A DNA stretch of 27,200 nt, taken from positions 1 through 27,200 of the forward strand of contig CBFGSX010000005.1 of NCBI GenBank assembly GCA_965651535.1. The letters run 5' to 3'. This document shows, one piece after another, positions 7,759 through 15,819 of the stretch. The DNA is from JAQGJA01 sp965651535. Lineage in GTDB: Bacteria > Pseudomonadota > Alphaproteobacteria > Micavibrionales > SZUA-601. The position numbers were made by a program, and so were the translations under genes. The notes beneath the pieces were generated by a model. It saw only the letters and a list, made by a program, of their open reading frames with translations, searched no databases and was not told the DNA's origin. Each line of letters begins with the position of its first letter. Position 1 is the first letter of the stretch.

Positions 7759-8424
7759 TCAATAGTTTTCAGACCCTGTATGTGTTGAGGGGGCATACAA
7801 CCCTTCCCGCTTGATATAGGCCATGGTGTCGGCATGGAGAAGTTCCTGCGCGGCGGCGTGACGCTCCGCCGACAGAGCTTCGCGGGCCTGGGTTGCGGCC
7901 ATATCGTAAAGCGGATTTTCCAGCACGATCCAGCTGCCCGATTTTTGCAGTTCCGAAGGCTTGGAAACGCGGGCGGCGGAAAATTCCTTGGATGCCGGCA
8001 TCGCGTCCAAACCCTCGAAGCCCGGCCTTTGAAAAATGACCAACGAAACCTCACCAAGGATTTCCGCATAGTCATGGCCCCATTGATGGAACGCCTTCCA
8101 GTTATCCGTACCCATCATGAAAAACAGATGATCGCCGGGATGGGTTGCACGCAGATTGCGCACTGTGTGGATCGTTTCGGTCGAGGACTGGTTTTCCTCG
8201 ATGCGGCTGGCTTCCATTTTCGGGCGATCCGCGAGAATCAACTCCACCATTTTTACGCGATGATCGAAGGGTGCCATGGTTTTCGGATCCTTATCGACAT
8301 TCTGGGGGCAGACGACCCACAACATTCGATCAAGACCCAAAGAAGAAAATGCATAATCCGCCAAATCCTTATGCGCAATGGTCGGCGGATTGAACGAACC
8401 GCCGAACAAACCCATATTCGCCAT
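7759..8424 (-). CDS. nadD: Nicotinate-nucleotide adenylyltransferase
   Basis: NadD joins ATP and nicotinate mononucleotide to form deamido-NAD, a late step of NAD synthesis. The 221-residue protein has the nucleotidyltransferase signature GGSFNPPTIAH near residues 8–18, SSTETIHTV and MGTDNW, which follow the family order. The usual C-terminal ISxTxIR motif is degenerate here (MAATQAREAL). AGGGAGA lies about seven bases before the ATG at 8424. In alphaproteobacteria nadD usually neighbours proA and rsfS; here it leads a small operon with the DUF2933-like protein and the copper ATPase, ten bases apart. Whether it is the only nadD of the genome cannot be seen. Confidence 0.9.
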   Translation of the reverse strand: MANMGLFGGSFNPPTIAHKDLADYAFSSLGLDRMLWVVCPQNVDKDPKTMAPFDHRVKMVELILADRPKMEASRIEENQSSTETIHTVRNLRATHPGDHLFFMMGTDNWKAFHQWGHDYAEILGEVSLVIFQRPGFEGLDAMPASKEFSAARVSKPSELQKSGSWIVLENPLYDMAATQAREALSAERHAAAQELLHADTMAYIKREGLYAPSTHTGSENY

Positions 8425-8501
8425 AAACGCTCTCCCTTGCGTCTCCGATTACAGCCCGCTACAAAGTAGGGCGACGATTAACCGCTAGCCTATCGGGTTG
8501 T

Positions 8502-9302
8502 ATGACAAAAACGGTTACAGCGCCACGCCTTGAGCATATTGGCTTTGAGAATCTTTTTCTCAAGATAGCTGAGTCCGAAGCTGAAATTCAAGCGGCACAA
8601 CGCCTCCGCTATGATGTTTTTTATCGAGAAATGGGGGCTGTGTCCGTGCGTGACATGGCGCGTCTGGAACGCGACTATGATGAATATGACCCTGTCTGTG
8701 AGCATCTTTTGCTGATCGACAAGAACGTCTCCGGCGATAAAAACGTAATTGGCACCTATCGTATGCTCCGTCAGAAAACGGTCGAATCCGCGAATATTCC
8801 TTTTTATACCGAAACGGAATTCGACCTGACCCGCTTGCGCGCCCAAAACAGCAACATCATGGAAATCAGCCGCAGCTGCATCCATCCGTCCTATCGCGGC
8901 AAACACGCCATCAACCTGTTGTGGAGGGGAATTGCAGCCTATGTCTTTGGGTACAACGTTGACTATCTAATCGGCGTGCCCAGTTTTCATGGGACAGACT
9001 TGCATCACGAAGAGCGCAACCTCGGCTATTTGCGAACCTTTCATACGGCGCCCGAAGACATTCGTCCACGTACCCTTGAACCGCACTATGTCCCCTTGCC
9101 GGAGATTCCCTCCGACCGGTTTGATCGAAAGCATGATTTCATGCAATTACCCCCCCTGATCAAAGGCTATTTGCGTGTCGGTGCTGTGATTGGCGACGGT
9201 GCATTCATCGACCGTCAATTCAACTGTATCGACGTCTGCATGGTTATGCCGATCAAGGGCGTGGCCGATCGCTACCTCAGGCATTATACGCGCGATGCGT
9301 GA
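8502..9302 (+). CDS. olsB: OlsB-like acyl-ACP N-acyltransferase (ornithine lipid synthesis)
   Basis: OlsB transfers a 3-hydroxyacyl chain from acyl carrier protein to ornithine, giving lyso-ornithine lipid. The 266-residue protein has the GNAT-type fold of this family. AAQRLRYDVFYREMGA near the N-terminus is its hallmark, followed by VIGTYRML, EISRSCIHPSYRG and a C-terminal PPLIKGYLRVGAVIGDGAF segment. An OlsA-type acyltransferase starts eight bases before its stop, the known arrangement for olsB–olsA. The 77-bp gap to the divergent nadD should hold both promoters, but I could not pick clear elements. Only a weak GGG precedes the ATG. A relative acting on another amino acid cannot be excluded. 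Confidence 0.85.
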   Translation: MTKTVTAPRLEHIGFENLFLKIAESEAEIQAAQRLRYDVFYREMGAVSVRDMARLERDYDEYDPVCEHLLLIDKNVSGDKNVIGTYRMLRQKTVESANIPFYTETEFDLTRLRAQNSNIMEISRSCIHPSYRGKHAINLLWRGIAAYVFGYNVDYLIGVPSFHGTDLHHEERNLGYLRTFHTAPEDIRPRTLEPHYVPLPEIPSDRFDRKHDFMQLPPLIKGYLRVGAVIGDGAFIDRQFNCIDVCMVMPIKGVADRYLRHYTRDA

Positions 9303-10077
9303 TTTTCTCTCTCATGGGCGCGCATTTTTGAAACTGGTGCTATTTGCACTCGTGACGCTGGTGCTTATCCCGTTCCAACTGATTTTCATGATTATCATCT
9401 GGCATCCGAAACGCCAAAGCTCAATTGTACGCCTATGGTATTGGCTGATACTGAAAATATGCGGTATCCGTGTGACCGTCGCGGGAAAAAAGCACCTCCT
9501 CAAAGGACAAAAGATCATCCTCTGCAACCATATCAGCTATTTGGATATTCTTGTCCTCGGCGCGGTATTGGACTGTTTCTTCGTTGCCAAAAGCGACGTC
9601 GCCGATTGGCCTGTCTTTGGCTTCCTCAGCAAGATCGGCAACACTATATTCATCAGCCGAAACCGCGCCCATATCCGTTCCCAATCGCAGAAAATTACCG
9701 CGGCACTTGAGAACGGAAAAACATTGTTGATTTTTCCCGAGGGCACAACAGGAAACGGCCGCATGGTGCTGCCGTTCAAGAGCGGGCTTCTGAACAATTT
9801 ACCCAAGAGCCTCTCTCTCCAGCCCGTTACATTGGCTTATACGCATTTAAATCGACGGCAGATGCGTACGCCATCAGATTTCGATAAGGTAGCCTGGTAT
9901 GGCGCTATGACCCTTGCGCCGCATCTTTGGAGGGTGTGGCAACAGCGGAGTTTTCATTCACAGGTGACAATTCATCCACCCTTTGAAGCGCAAAATCAGG
10001 CACCAAAAGAGCTGGCGCTTCGGGCGCAGGAGATTGTATCGGAAGGCTTCTCTGCTCTGACAGAACATCGCACATAA
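9295..10077 (+). CDS. olsA: OlsA-like lyso-ornithine lipid / 1-acylglycerol-3-phosphate acyltransferase
   Basis: OlsA adds the second fatty acid to lyso-ornithine lipid; close relatives (PlsC) acylate lysophosphatidate. The 260-residue protein has an N-terminal membrane segment (about 11–36), the catalytic HX4D motif NHISYLD (H79, D84) and FPEGTTGNG (147–155), which binds the acceptor. The ATG at 9295 overlaps the olsB stop by eight bases; an open frame extends upstream to 9190 but lies wholly inside olsB. The last 57 or so codons overlap the end of a glycosyltransferase gene on the other strand. HLWRVWQQRSFHSQVTIHPP resembles the usual end of this family, so the frame is real in the overlap. 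Confidence 0.88.
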   Translation: MRDFLSHGRAFLKLVLFALVTLVLIPFQLIFMIIIWHPKRQSSIVRLWYWLILKICGIRVTVAGKKHLLKGQKIILCNHISYLDILVLGAVLDCFFVAKSDVADWPVFGFLSKIGNTIFISRNRAHIRSQSQKITAALENGKTLLIFPEGTTGNGRMVLPFKSGLLNNLPKSLSLQPVTLAYTHLNRRQMRTPSDFDKVAWYGAMTLAPHLWRVWQQRSFHSQVTIHPPFEAQNQAPKELALRAQEIVSEGFSALTEHRT

Positions 10078-11185
10078 GCTTTTCGTATTGCGCTAAAATA
10101 TCTTCCCAACGGAACATTTCGACATGGCGTTTGCGTGCCGCCTGGCGGCAGCGGGCGATGGCGGCGACATCGTCGGCAAAGATATCCAAAATCCGGGATA
10201 ATTGAACCTCATCCGAAAAATATGTTCCCGCCTCACCGGCCACCCAGCGATTGAAGGCATTGTCGTGTGCGATCACGGCATTCCCCGCACCCAAAGCTTC
10301 AACCAAAGACGGGTTTGTGCCGCCTACTGTATGACCATGCAAATAAGCCAATGCATGAAAACGCAGAGACTGCACTACCGGCGCATCGAAAATCGCGCCG
10401 GGAAAGATAACTTCGTCCGAGGCCGCTTCGCGGATCTGTTGATGATAGGTGTTGGTTTTATAAAAATTCCCAAGAACCACGAGCTTCATGCCGCGCGTTC
10501 GACAGCTCCAGGCACGAACAATTTCAAGAATACTATTCTCTGGCTCGATGCGCGCAATCGACACCATGTATTTCCCTGGCTCGAGCGCGTATTTCTTAAG
10601 AAGATCGACATCGGCGGCGGCCACTTCCGGCGCGCCATAGGCAATCATCGTCGTCTTGGTGGGATTGAAATGGCCGTGCAGCATTTTTTCAATCTCCGGG
10701 TGGTCGGCAATCACGCGATCCGCAGCCCTCCCCGCAAGATGGTAGTTTGTATAGAACCATAGCTTGAGCGGCCACGACCATTTGCCGCGCCGCCATTCAA
10801 CGCCATCCATGTTGATGATTTGTTTTTTCTGCCACAATTTCGGTAAAAGATTTAGCACGCCGGTGTTATATCCCAGAGTCAACCAAACACCGCTCTCACG
10901 TCGGCGAGCGTGCCATACACTACGCCAGTCAAATAAAGCAGTTCCCAAAGCTCCGCCCAAGACTTTTCCAAGGACGGACACATAAGGTGAAATTTGGATG
11001 AGCTCAACATCTTGCCAGTAATTTTCACGCGTGACAGGGGACGGCCATTCATCCTGACAATATACCGTGACGCGCCAACCTTTTTGTGCAAGATACAAGG
11101 CCAGATTCTGGGCAAAGGTTTCAAAACCGCCATGCCGGGCTGGAATGCCGCGTGTGCCCAGTATTGAAACCGATTTATCCATCAT
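9905..11185 (-). CDS. DUF1972-type glycosyltransferase (rhamnosyltransferase-like)
   Basis: The protein begins with SILGTRGIPARHGGFETF, the mark of the DUF1972 N-terminal domain found in WchF-like rhamnosyltransferases and related GT4 enzymes. The C-terminal half carries GGTNPSLVEALGAGNAVIAHD, a typical nucleotide-sugar binding stretch. It should add a sugar to a lipid-linked glycan on the cytoplasmic side of the membrane. About 426 residues result from the ATG at 11185; 11182 and 11197 are alternatives, with GGAGG a little upstream. The start overlaps the preceding GT stop by 11 bases. The last 57 residues, Pro/Ala-rich and unlike the family, are read antisense to olsA and look like an added tail. 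It is the last gene of the polysaccharide operon. Confidence 0.87.
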   Translation of the reverse strand: MMDKSVSILGTRGIPARHGGFETFAQNLALYLAQKGWRVTVYCQDEWPSPVTRENYWQDVELIQISPYVSVLGKVLGGALGTALFDWRSVWHARRRESGVWLTLGYNTGVLNLLPKLWQKKQIINMDGVEWRRGKWSWPLKLWFYTNYHLAGRAADRVIADHPEIEKMLHGHFNPTKTTMIAYGAPEVAAADVDLLKKYALEPGKYMVSIARIEPENSILEIVRAWSCRTRGMKLVVLGNFYKTNTYHQQIREAASDEVIFPGAIFDAPVVQSLRFHALAYLHGHTVGGTNPSLVEALGAGNAVIAHDNAFNRWVAGEAGTYFSDEVQLSRILDIFADDVAAIARCRQAARKRHVEMFRWEDILAQYEKLMCDVLSEQRSLPIQSPAPEAPALLVPDFALQRVDELSPVNENSAVATPSKDAAQGS

Positions 11186-12311
11186 CCCTGGTGCCATCCT
11201 CCCCCAGAACACCTATAATGCCCTCAAGATAGCGGTCTTCATGGAATTTATCAAGAAAACGTGCCCGCGCAGCCCTGCCATGGCTTTCCAGCCTGTCCGA
11301 CGCATCCAGATACGCGGCGATCGCCTCGGCTAAAGCCTGTGGATTTCGAGGCTCGAACAGACGTCCGCATACACCGTCGATCACGATGTCACTCAATCCT
11401 CCGTGGTCGGCGGCAATCACGGGCAAGCCATGCGCCATTCCCTCGACCGCAACAAGGCCAAAAGGTTCCGGATCGGTGGAAGGCACCAGCACCACATCGG
11501 CCCATTGATAATGGAAGTCGGGATTGGGATCAAACGTCCACATCTCAACCATACTCTGCCATTTCTCGGAAACGATTCTTTCCATCAAAGCGTCACGAAA
11601 ATGCTCCTGCCCTTCAAAAACGCTGCCGACAAAGCGCATCTGAACCTTGCGTCCATCGGCCCGAAGAATGGCCAGAGCATCCAAAGCCAAATGGTGTCCC
11701 TTCCAGCTGTTAATCCGTCCGATCAACAATAGGCGAAGCGCCCCTTCCTGTTGTTTCTCTTCGGAGACATTCCTGAAATGGCGTATATCGGGTATACCGT
11801 TAGAGACAACTCTTTTGTTGCGAACAGAAGGAAAAGCCAAAGCCGTCGCATTCGAATTAGCGACCAGACGGATCGGGGAAAACGCCAGGATCTTGTTTAA
11901 AAAGGCCGCACTCCATCCAGACGGCAACTCATGCGCGTGGAGAATAAATGGCCTGCGAAAAACAAGGCTAACAAGAATATAGCTAAATACGGTAACCGTG
12001 TTGATATAAACGATATCATGCGCGCGGCTTTGCTGAAAGGCCGTATACAACGCTCGCGGAATTTTAAGTATCCCACGCCAATAACGCGGGTGAAAATGCG
12101 CCAAACGCATCACCCATAAATCACCATAATGAATATTCTTGGTGTAAGAAAGAATTTCAGCCACGATCGGCCCGGCCTGGGGCAAATGAACCGTGATATG
12201 CGCTTGAGGCCATTTTGTGCGAATAGCCTTCAATGATTGAATAAAAACCCGATCCGATCCGTAAAGCTCATACCCTTGATGAATGCACAGGAACCGTGGT
12301 GTTTCAATCAT
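11175..12311 (-). CDS. GT4-family glycosyltransferase
   Basis: The 378-residue protein has the two-domain GT-B layout. The N-terminal half has CIHQGYELYGSDRV, a donor-independent glycine-rich start, and the C-terminal half has LLLIGRINSWKGHHLALDAL and EPFGLVAVEGMAHGLPVIA with the EX7E arrangement of GT4 retaining enzymes. The sugar and acceptor are unknown. The start at 12311 overlaps the stop of the APH-fold gene by eight bases, and its stop overlaps the next glycosyltransferase, so it belongs to the same operon. Confidence 0.87.
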   Translation of the reverse strand: MIETPRFLCIHQGYELYGSDRVFIQSLKAIRTKWPQAHITVHLPQAGPIVAEILSYTKNIHYGDLWVMRLAHFHPRYWRGILKIPRALYTAFQQSRAHDIVYINTVTVFSYILVSLVFRRPFILHAHELPSGWSAAFLNKILAFSPIRLVANSNATALAFPSVRNKRVVSNGIPDIRHFRNVSEEKQQEGALRLLLIGRINSWKGHHLALDALAILRADGRKVQMRFVGSVFEGQEHFRDALMERIVSEKWQSMVEMWTFDPNPDFHYQWADVVLVPSTDPEPFGLVAVEGMAHGLPVIAADHGGLSDIVIDGVCGRLFEPRNPQALAEAIAAYLDASDRLESHGRAARARFLDKFHEDRYLEGIIGVLGEDGTRDDG

Positions 12312-13317
12312 ACTTTATTATCTCGTCAAGCCACTCCAATTTCGACCGGATAAGTCGACGGAGATGCTTGCCATCATACCCCTGAACCAACCTGTCATGC
12401 AAATCAAAAGCTAGTTGATCCAGAAGGTATAGTATTAAAGCGTCTGTCATCGCCTCATGCTCAAACCAATTCCTTTTGAAAATCAAACTCTTCAGGGAAC
12501 GATGGCGCGACCGAAGTGCCGCCGGTTGCAGAATGAAATGAAACACATCATACCACGGTGTACGCCATCCTGCGCGTTCATAGTCCACCAGAACAATCTT
12601 TTCATCCGGAGTTACAAACATATTCCATGGGGTTGCATCGCCATGCACCGGCACCAAAGAAATATCGCGTTCGCGACGCGCGCGCACCCAAGAAACCGCA
12701 TGACCGATACGATCACGATACTCTGATCCATGCACGGCAGCCAATAGATCCATCGGGATCATCTCGTGTATATTTTTCTTTAGATTTGCCTCCTTCAGAA
12801 ACTGGGCATTGATCTGAAGAAATTTTTCTTCTACATGATCGCCACGCGCAAGAGAGCGCCGTCGTGCCACGGCCGGCATCACCAAAATACCGTTTTGCGC
12901 CGCCAGCACAGGAACTGTAACAAAAGGTCCCCTGAAATGGGATTCAATAAAAGTATGATGGTGCGACTCGAACAGAACATCCTCAGGCTTGGCATAGGTT
13001 TTTACAAAATAACGCCCCTTTTCCGTTTCAACAGTACCAATCCACTGCGTCGGTTTATAATGACCCGTTTTATACAAGAAGGCCGCACGGATCGTGGAAA
13101 GCCCCGCTTGAACCATCTCACGTTCAATCTGTTCAAGCACAGAAACACGATCCGCCAGTCTTTTCGGAAAGAAACGCTGGACGCCCAAGGCCATACGTTC
13201 CAGCCAGCCTTGCAACCCACTTTTGAAAGATAAAAACGGCACAAGAGGACCATAATCTCCGGTCGCTATATAAAGCGCCTGTCCTTTAAAGTTTCGCAGA
13301 CTAACAGCCTTTTTCAA
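12304..13317 (-). CDS. APH-fold (aminoglycoside/choline kinase-like) phosphotransferase in a polysaccharide operon
   Basis: About 337 residues with the aminoglycoside phosphotransferase/choline kinase fold. K106 in YFVKTY is the likely ATP-binding Lys, HGDATPWN (225–232) is the catalytic loop with Asp227 and Asn232, and VDYERAG (244–250) supplies the metal-binding Asp. All catalytic residues are present, so it is probably an active small-molecule or sugar kinase. The substrate is unknown; a sugar, a lipid-linked glycan or an alcohol such as choline are all possible. Resistance is unlikely given its place between glycosyltransferases. The frame is open to a GTG at 13371, but GGAGG at 13324–13328 lies six bases before the TTG at 13317, which I prefer. 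Confidence 0.75.
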   Translation of the reverse strand: MKKAVSLRNFKGQALYIATGDYGPLVPFLSFKSGLQGWLERMALGVQRFFPKRLADRVSVLEQIEREMVQAGLSTIRAAFLYKTGHYKPTQWIGTVETEKGRYFVKTYAKPEDVLFESHHHTFIESHFRGPFVTVPVLAAQNGILVMPAVARRRSLARGDHVEEKFLQINAQFLKEANLKKNIHEMIPMDLLAAVHGSEYRDRIGHAVSWVRARRERDISLVPVHGDATPWNMFVTPDEKIVLVDYERAGWRTPWYDVFHFILQPAALRSRHRSLKSLIFKRNWFEHEAMTDALILYLLDQLAFDLHDRLVQGYDGKHLRRLIRSKLEWLDEIIKYD

Positions 13318-14509
13318 AATAAGCCTCCACGATCCTATCAATTTTTCTGCTCCATGAAAACTCGCACGCACGCATCAGAGCAGACTTGACGCGCAACTCG
13401 AACCGATCCGGATAATCGTAATATTCCTGATAAAGGGCATACAATTTATCCGCCAAGGATTCAACAACCGCCGCATACGACCCTCTACCAACCGCGCAAG
13501 CTGCGGGGCCCGCCAGAAAAGCCGGGCCTGTATTTTCAAGGCAAATCACCGGACAACCCTGAGACAGCGCTTCAACAACAACCATACCTTGGGACTCCAG
13601 ACTGGGGAACAGGAACACACGTGCCTCTTCATATAAGGCTTGCAAATCATTTTGTTCCATCCAAGGAAATAACGTAACGGATTTGTCAAGCCGATCCCCC
13701 ACCCTGTCTTCAAGAGGCCCTTGACCAACTATTTTCATGGCAACAGATTTTTTATCTTCCGGCGCAAGGCGTGCATGGAATAAGCGATAAGCCTCCAAAG
13801 CCGGCACAACCCCCTTGATATCCAAAAAGCGACCCACATAAAGAACGGTAAAAACCTTGCTTCTTTCCTTGTGTTCAAGGACAGGAAAAATGCTGGAGGC
13901 ATTGGGAAGGAGGTGTATTTTTTCCGGATAACGTCGATAAACATCCGGCATAAAGGGAGAAGCCATAAAAATTATGTCCGTCCGGCGTATAGCCCGATGC
14001 AACATGGGATCAATTCGAAAGAAATAGAACCGCAAAAAACGACGGCTTATTTCTCGAAAATAAAAAGAAAAGACCGAACGAAACCAGAAATCGCGTGGAA
14101 TGTCCGGATTATTCAACAAGGGCCCCCAGAAAATCCGACCGCGTATTCCGCCAAAAAAATGCGGTGCCCAAGCCGCCGCAAAAGTAATCTGATGGAGAAT
14201 GTCGAATTTCTTTCCCTTCGTCTGCATTTTGTGTAAATAAATGCCAACTGTTATCTGCCAAAAAAAATAATAAAGCAGAATACCCCGACCCTTTTTCTTG
14301 AAAAAGCCGAGGATGCGCGGCACGTCAATGCCGACAAACGTGACATGACCCAGAGCAGGATCGCGACGCAGCTCCGGGATATTGTTCGGACGGGTGATCA
14401 GCGTGACATCCCGAAAACGTTGCGCGATGCCTTTACACAGATGATAGCCGACCCCCTCTTCGGAACCCTTTCCCGGCGCTATGGCATAGGCAATCAAGAG
14501 GAGTTTCAC
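13301..14509 (-). CDS. GT4-family glycosyltransferase
   Basis: The 402-residue protein has a GT-B fold: an N-terminal APGKGSEEGVGY stretch, VLYVGRFLDIKGVVPALEAY at mid-protein, and ESQGMVVVEALSQGCPVICLE for donor binding, all features of GT4 enzymes. Its sugar is unknown. A GTG at 14509 is the better start: GGAG at 14516–14519 lies six bases upstream and the GTGA overlaps the stop of the polymerase-like gene. The longer TTG frame to 14533 would place the start inside the upstream gene with no better site. The gene is among the most AT-rich in the window: the 60 bases from 14041 hold 24 G or C. Confidence 0.85.
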   Translation of the reverse strand: MKLLLIAYAIAPGKGSEEGVGYHLCKGIAQRFRDVTLITRPNNIPELRRDPALGHVTFVGIDVPRILGFFKKKGRGILLYYFFWQITVGIYLHKMQTKGKKFDILHQITFAAAWAPHFFGGIRGRIFWGPLLNNPDIPRDFWFRSVFSFYFREISRRFLRFYFFRIDPMLHRAIRRTDIIFMASPFMPDVYRRYPEKIHLLPNASSIFPVLEHKERSKVFTVLYVGRFLDIKGVVPALEAYRLFHARLAPEDKKSVAMKIVGQGPLEDRVGDRLDKSVTLFPWMEQNDLQALYEEARVFLFPSLESQGMVVVEALSQGCPVICLENTGPAFLAGPAACAVGRGSYAAVVESLADKLYALYQEYYDYPDRFELRVKSALMRACEFSWSRKIDRIVEAYFEKGC

Positions 14510-15819
14510 AGCGCACTCCGATCCGGACGCCAAAAAGGAACGTGATAGAGGTTTATCAACAGTAAAATATGCGCCAAAGATGCCGAGGTCGCGATTCCAA
14601 CCTGTTCTTCAAATAGACTGTTGATCAAAAAGAATGTCAGACTACCAAGAACGGACAACGTGATTGCCGGGCTATGGACACAACGCAAAGCGCGTAAATG
14701 TATAAAATTTGAAACCATCCAAATCAAAAACAACAACAAAGACAAGACACCTGCACCAAGAAAAATAGACAAATAGGCATTATGCGCGCCGTAAATGGTT
14801 CCGGTTTCAAAATCTACACCGAAATCCTCGGTGATAACGGCGTAACCATGTCCAAGCATCCATTCCTTGAAAGACAGGTCGGACAAAATCTCTTGCCACA
14901 ATGTCGTTCTGTTCGTCAGAGTCAAAAAATTCTCGAGCGGCTCGTTTCGACTAAAAATACCCAGCAAAGAATCCAGAGAAATCGCGCCCGTTATCCCTCC
15001 AAACGCTGCCAACAGGACGCACAGCACCATAACAAGCACGATGCCCAGAAAAAAACGGCGGCCATACCAAATAAAATTGAACAATGCGATGACAGCCATA
15101 GATGCAAACAGGCCAAACAATACGGCTCTTGAAAACAAAAGAATAATGGCAATGGATAACGCCACGGCCCATCCCGATCCACCACGCCCGACCAAAGCGT
15201 GGCAGAAAAACAAAAGGAAAAGATGACCTAAATAAGAAGCCATGACGTTAGGATGGGTCGGAAAATTTTGTACCAAAGTGGTACGAATCCCCGGCACCAG
15301 ATCATACACTCCGTGACGCCATACCAAAGCCATTATAAAGAACAAAAGACAGGCAGACAGAACGCGTAAATGCTCTGAAAATATTTTTTGCCTGTGGCAC
15401 GCATCGGGGTAGAAAGTCGTATAACAAATCATAACAGACAAAACGCTTACCGTTCCAAAGACTGTATAAAGAAGACGATTCAGGCTGAAGCCCGTATCAA
15501 CAGCCAAAGGCAAAGAAAGAAAACAAGCCGCCATGTAAAGCAGGAACCATTTATTTTTATGCAGGATATCCAACAAGGACAAAAGAACGTCCCGCGGTCG
15601 TATCAGGAACAACAAGGCACACGTCATAAGGGGAACCGATAAAAGAAAGGCCTTGATATAAACAAACTCTCCCGCTTCCTGACCGGGCATCACGCCGCCA
15701 CCTGCGGTAAACAGCAAAGCCAGAAATAATCCCACCATCTGGAGAGCCAGAAAAAAGCTTTTCAGATCGACACGCGGGATTGCCGCGACGAAGGGAGAAC
15801 AGGAAGGTGCGTTGTTCAC
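14506..15819 (-). CDS. Wzy/WaaL-like O-antigen polymerase or ligase
   Basis: The 437-residue protein is strongly hydrophobic, with about ten to twelve membrane segments and a longer periplasmic stretch before the last few. LTNRTTLWQEILSDL followed by LGHGYAV and AHNAYL near residues 300–360 fits the Wzy_C/O-antigen ligase family, whose members either polymerise lipid-linked repeats or ligate glycan to lipid A. Sequence alone does not decide between the two. Start is GTG at 15819, overlapping the upstream stop as GTGA, with GAGAGGG four bases before it. Its own stop forms another GTGA with the next gene. Confidence 0.82.
   Translation of the reverse strand: MNNAPSCSPFVAAIPRVDLKSFFLALQMVGLFLALLFTAGGGVMPGQEAGEFVYIKAFLLSVPLMTCALLFLIRPRDVLLSLLDILHKNKWFLLYMAACFLSLPLAVDTGFSLNRLLYTVFGTVSVLSVMICYTTFYPDACHRQKIFSEHLRVLSACLLFFIMALVWRHGVYDLVPGIRTTLVQNFPTHPNVMASYLGHLFLLFFCHALVGRGGSGWAVALSIAIILLFSRAVLFGLFASMAVIALFNFIWYGRRFFLGIVLVMVLCVLLAAFGGITGAISLDSLLGIFSRNEPLENFLTLTNRTTLWQEILSDLSFKEWMLGHGYAVITEDFGVDFETGTIYGAHNAYLSIFLGAGVLSLLLFLIWMVSNFIHLRALRCVHSPAITLSVLGSLTFFLINSLFEEQVGIATSASLAHILLLINLYHVPFWRPDRSAL

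Noticed and set aside
7506..8075. 189-codon extension of the DUF2933-like frame
   Set aside because: The extra 5' part lies inside nadD in another frame; the ATG at 7748 has a strong Shine-Dalgarno sequence.
5331..8424. Integrated genomic island at tRNA-Glu
   Set aside because: I found no integrase and no second copy of the tRNA 3' end near 7740–8500, so an integrative element cannot be supported.
12304..13371. Aminoglycoside resistance gene
   Set aside because: Only the fold motifs match; gene context and overlaps place it in glycan assembly.
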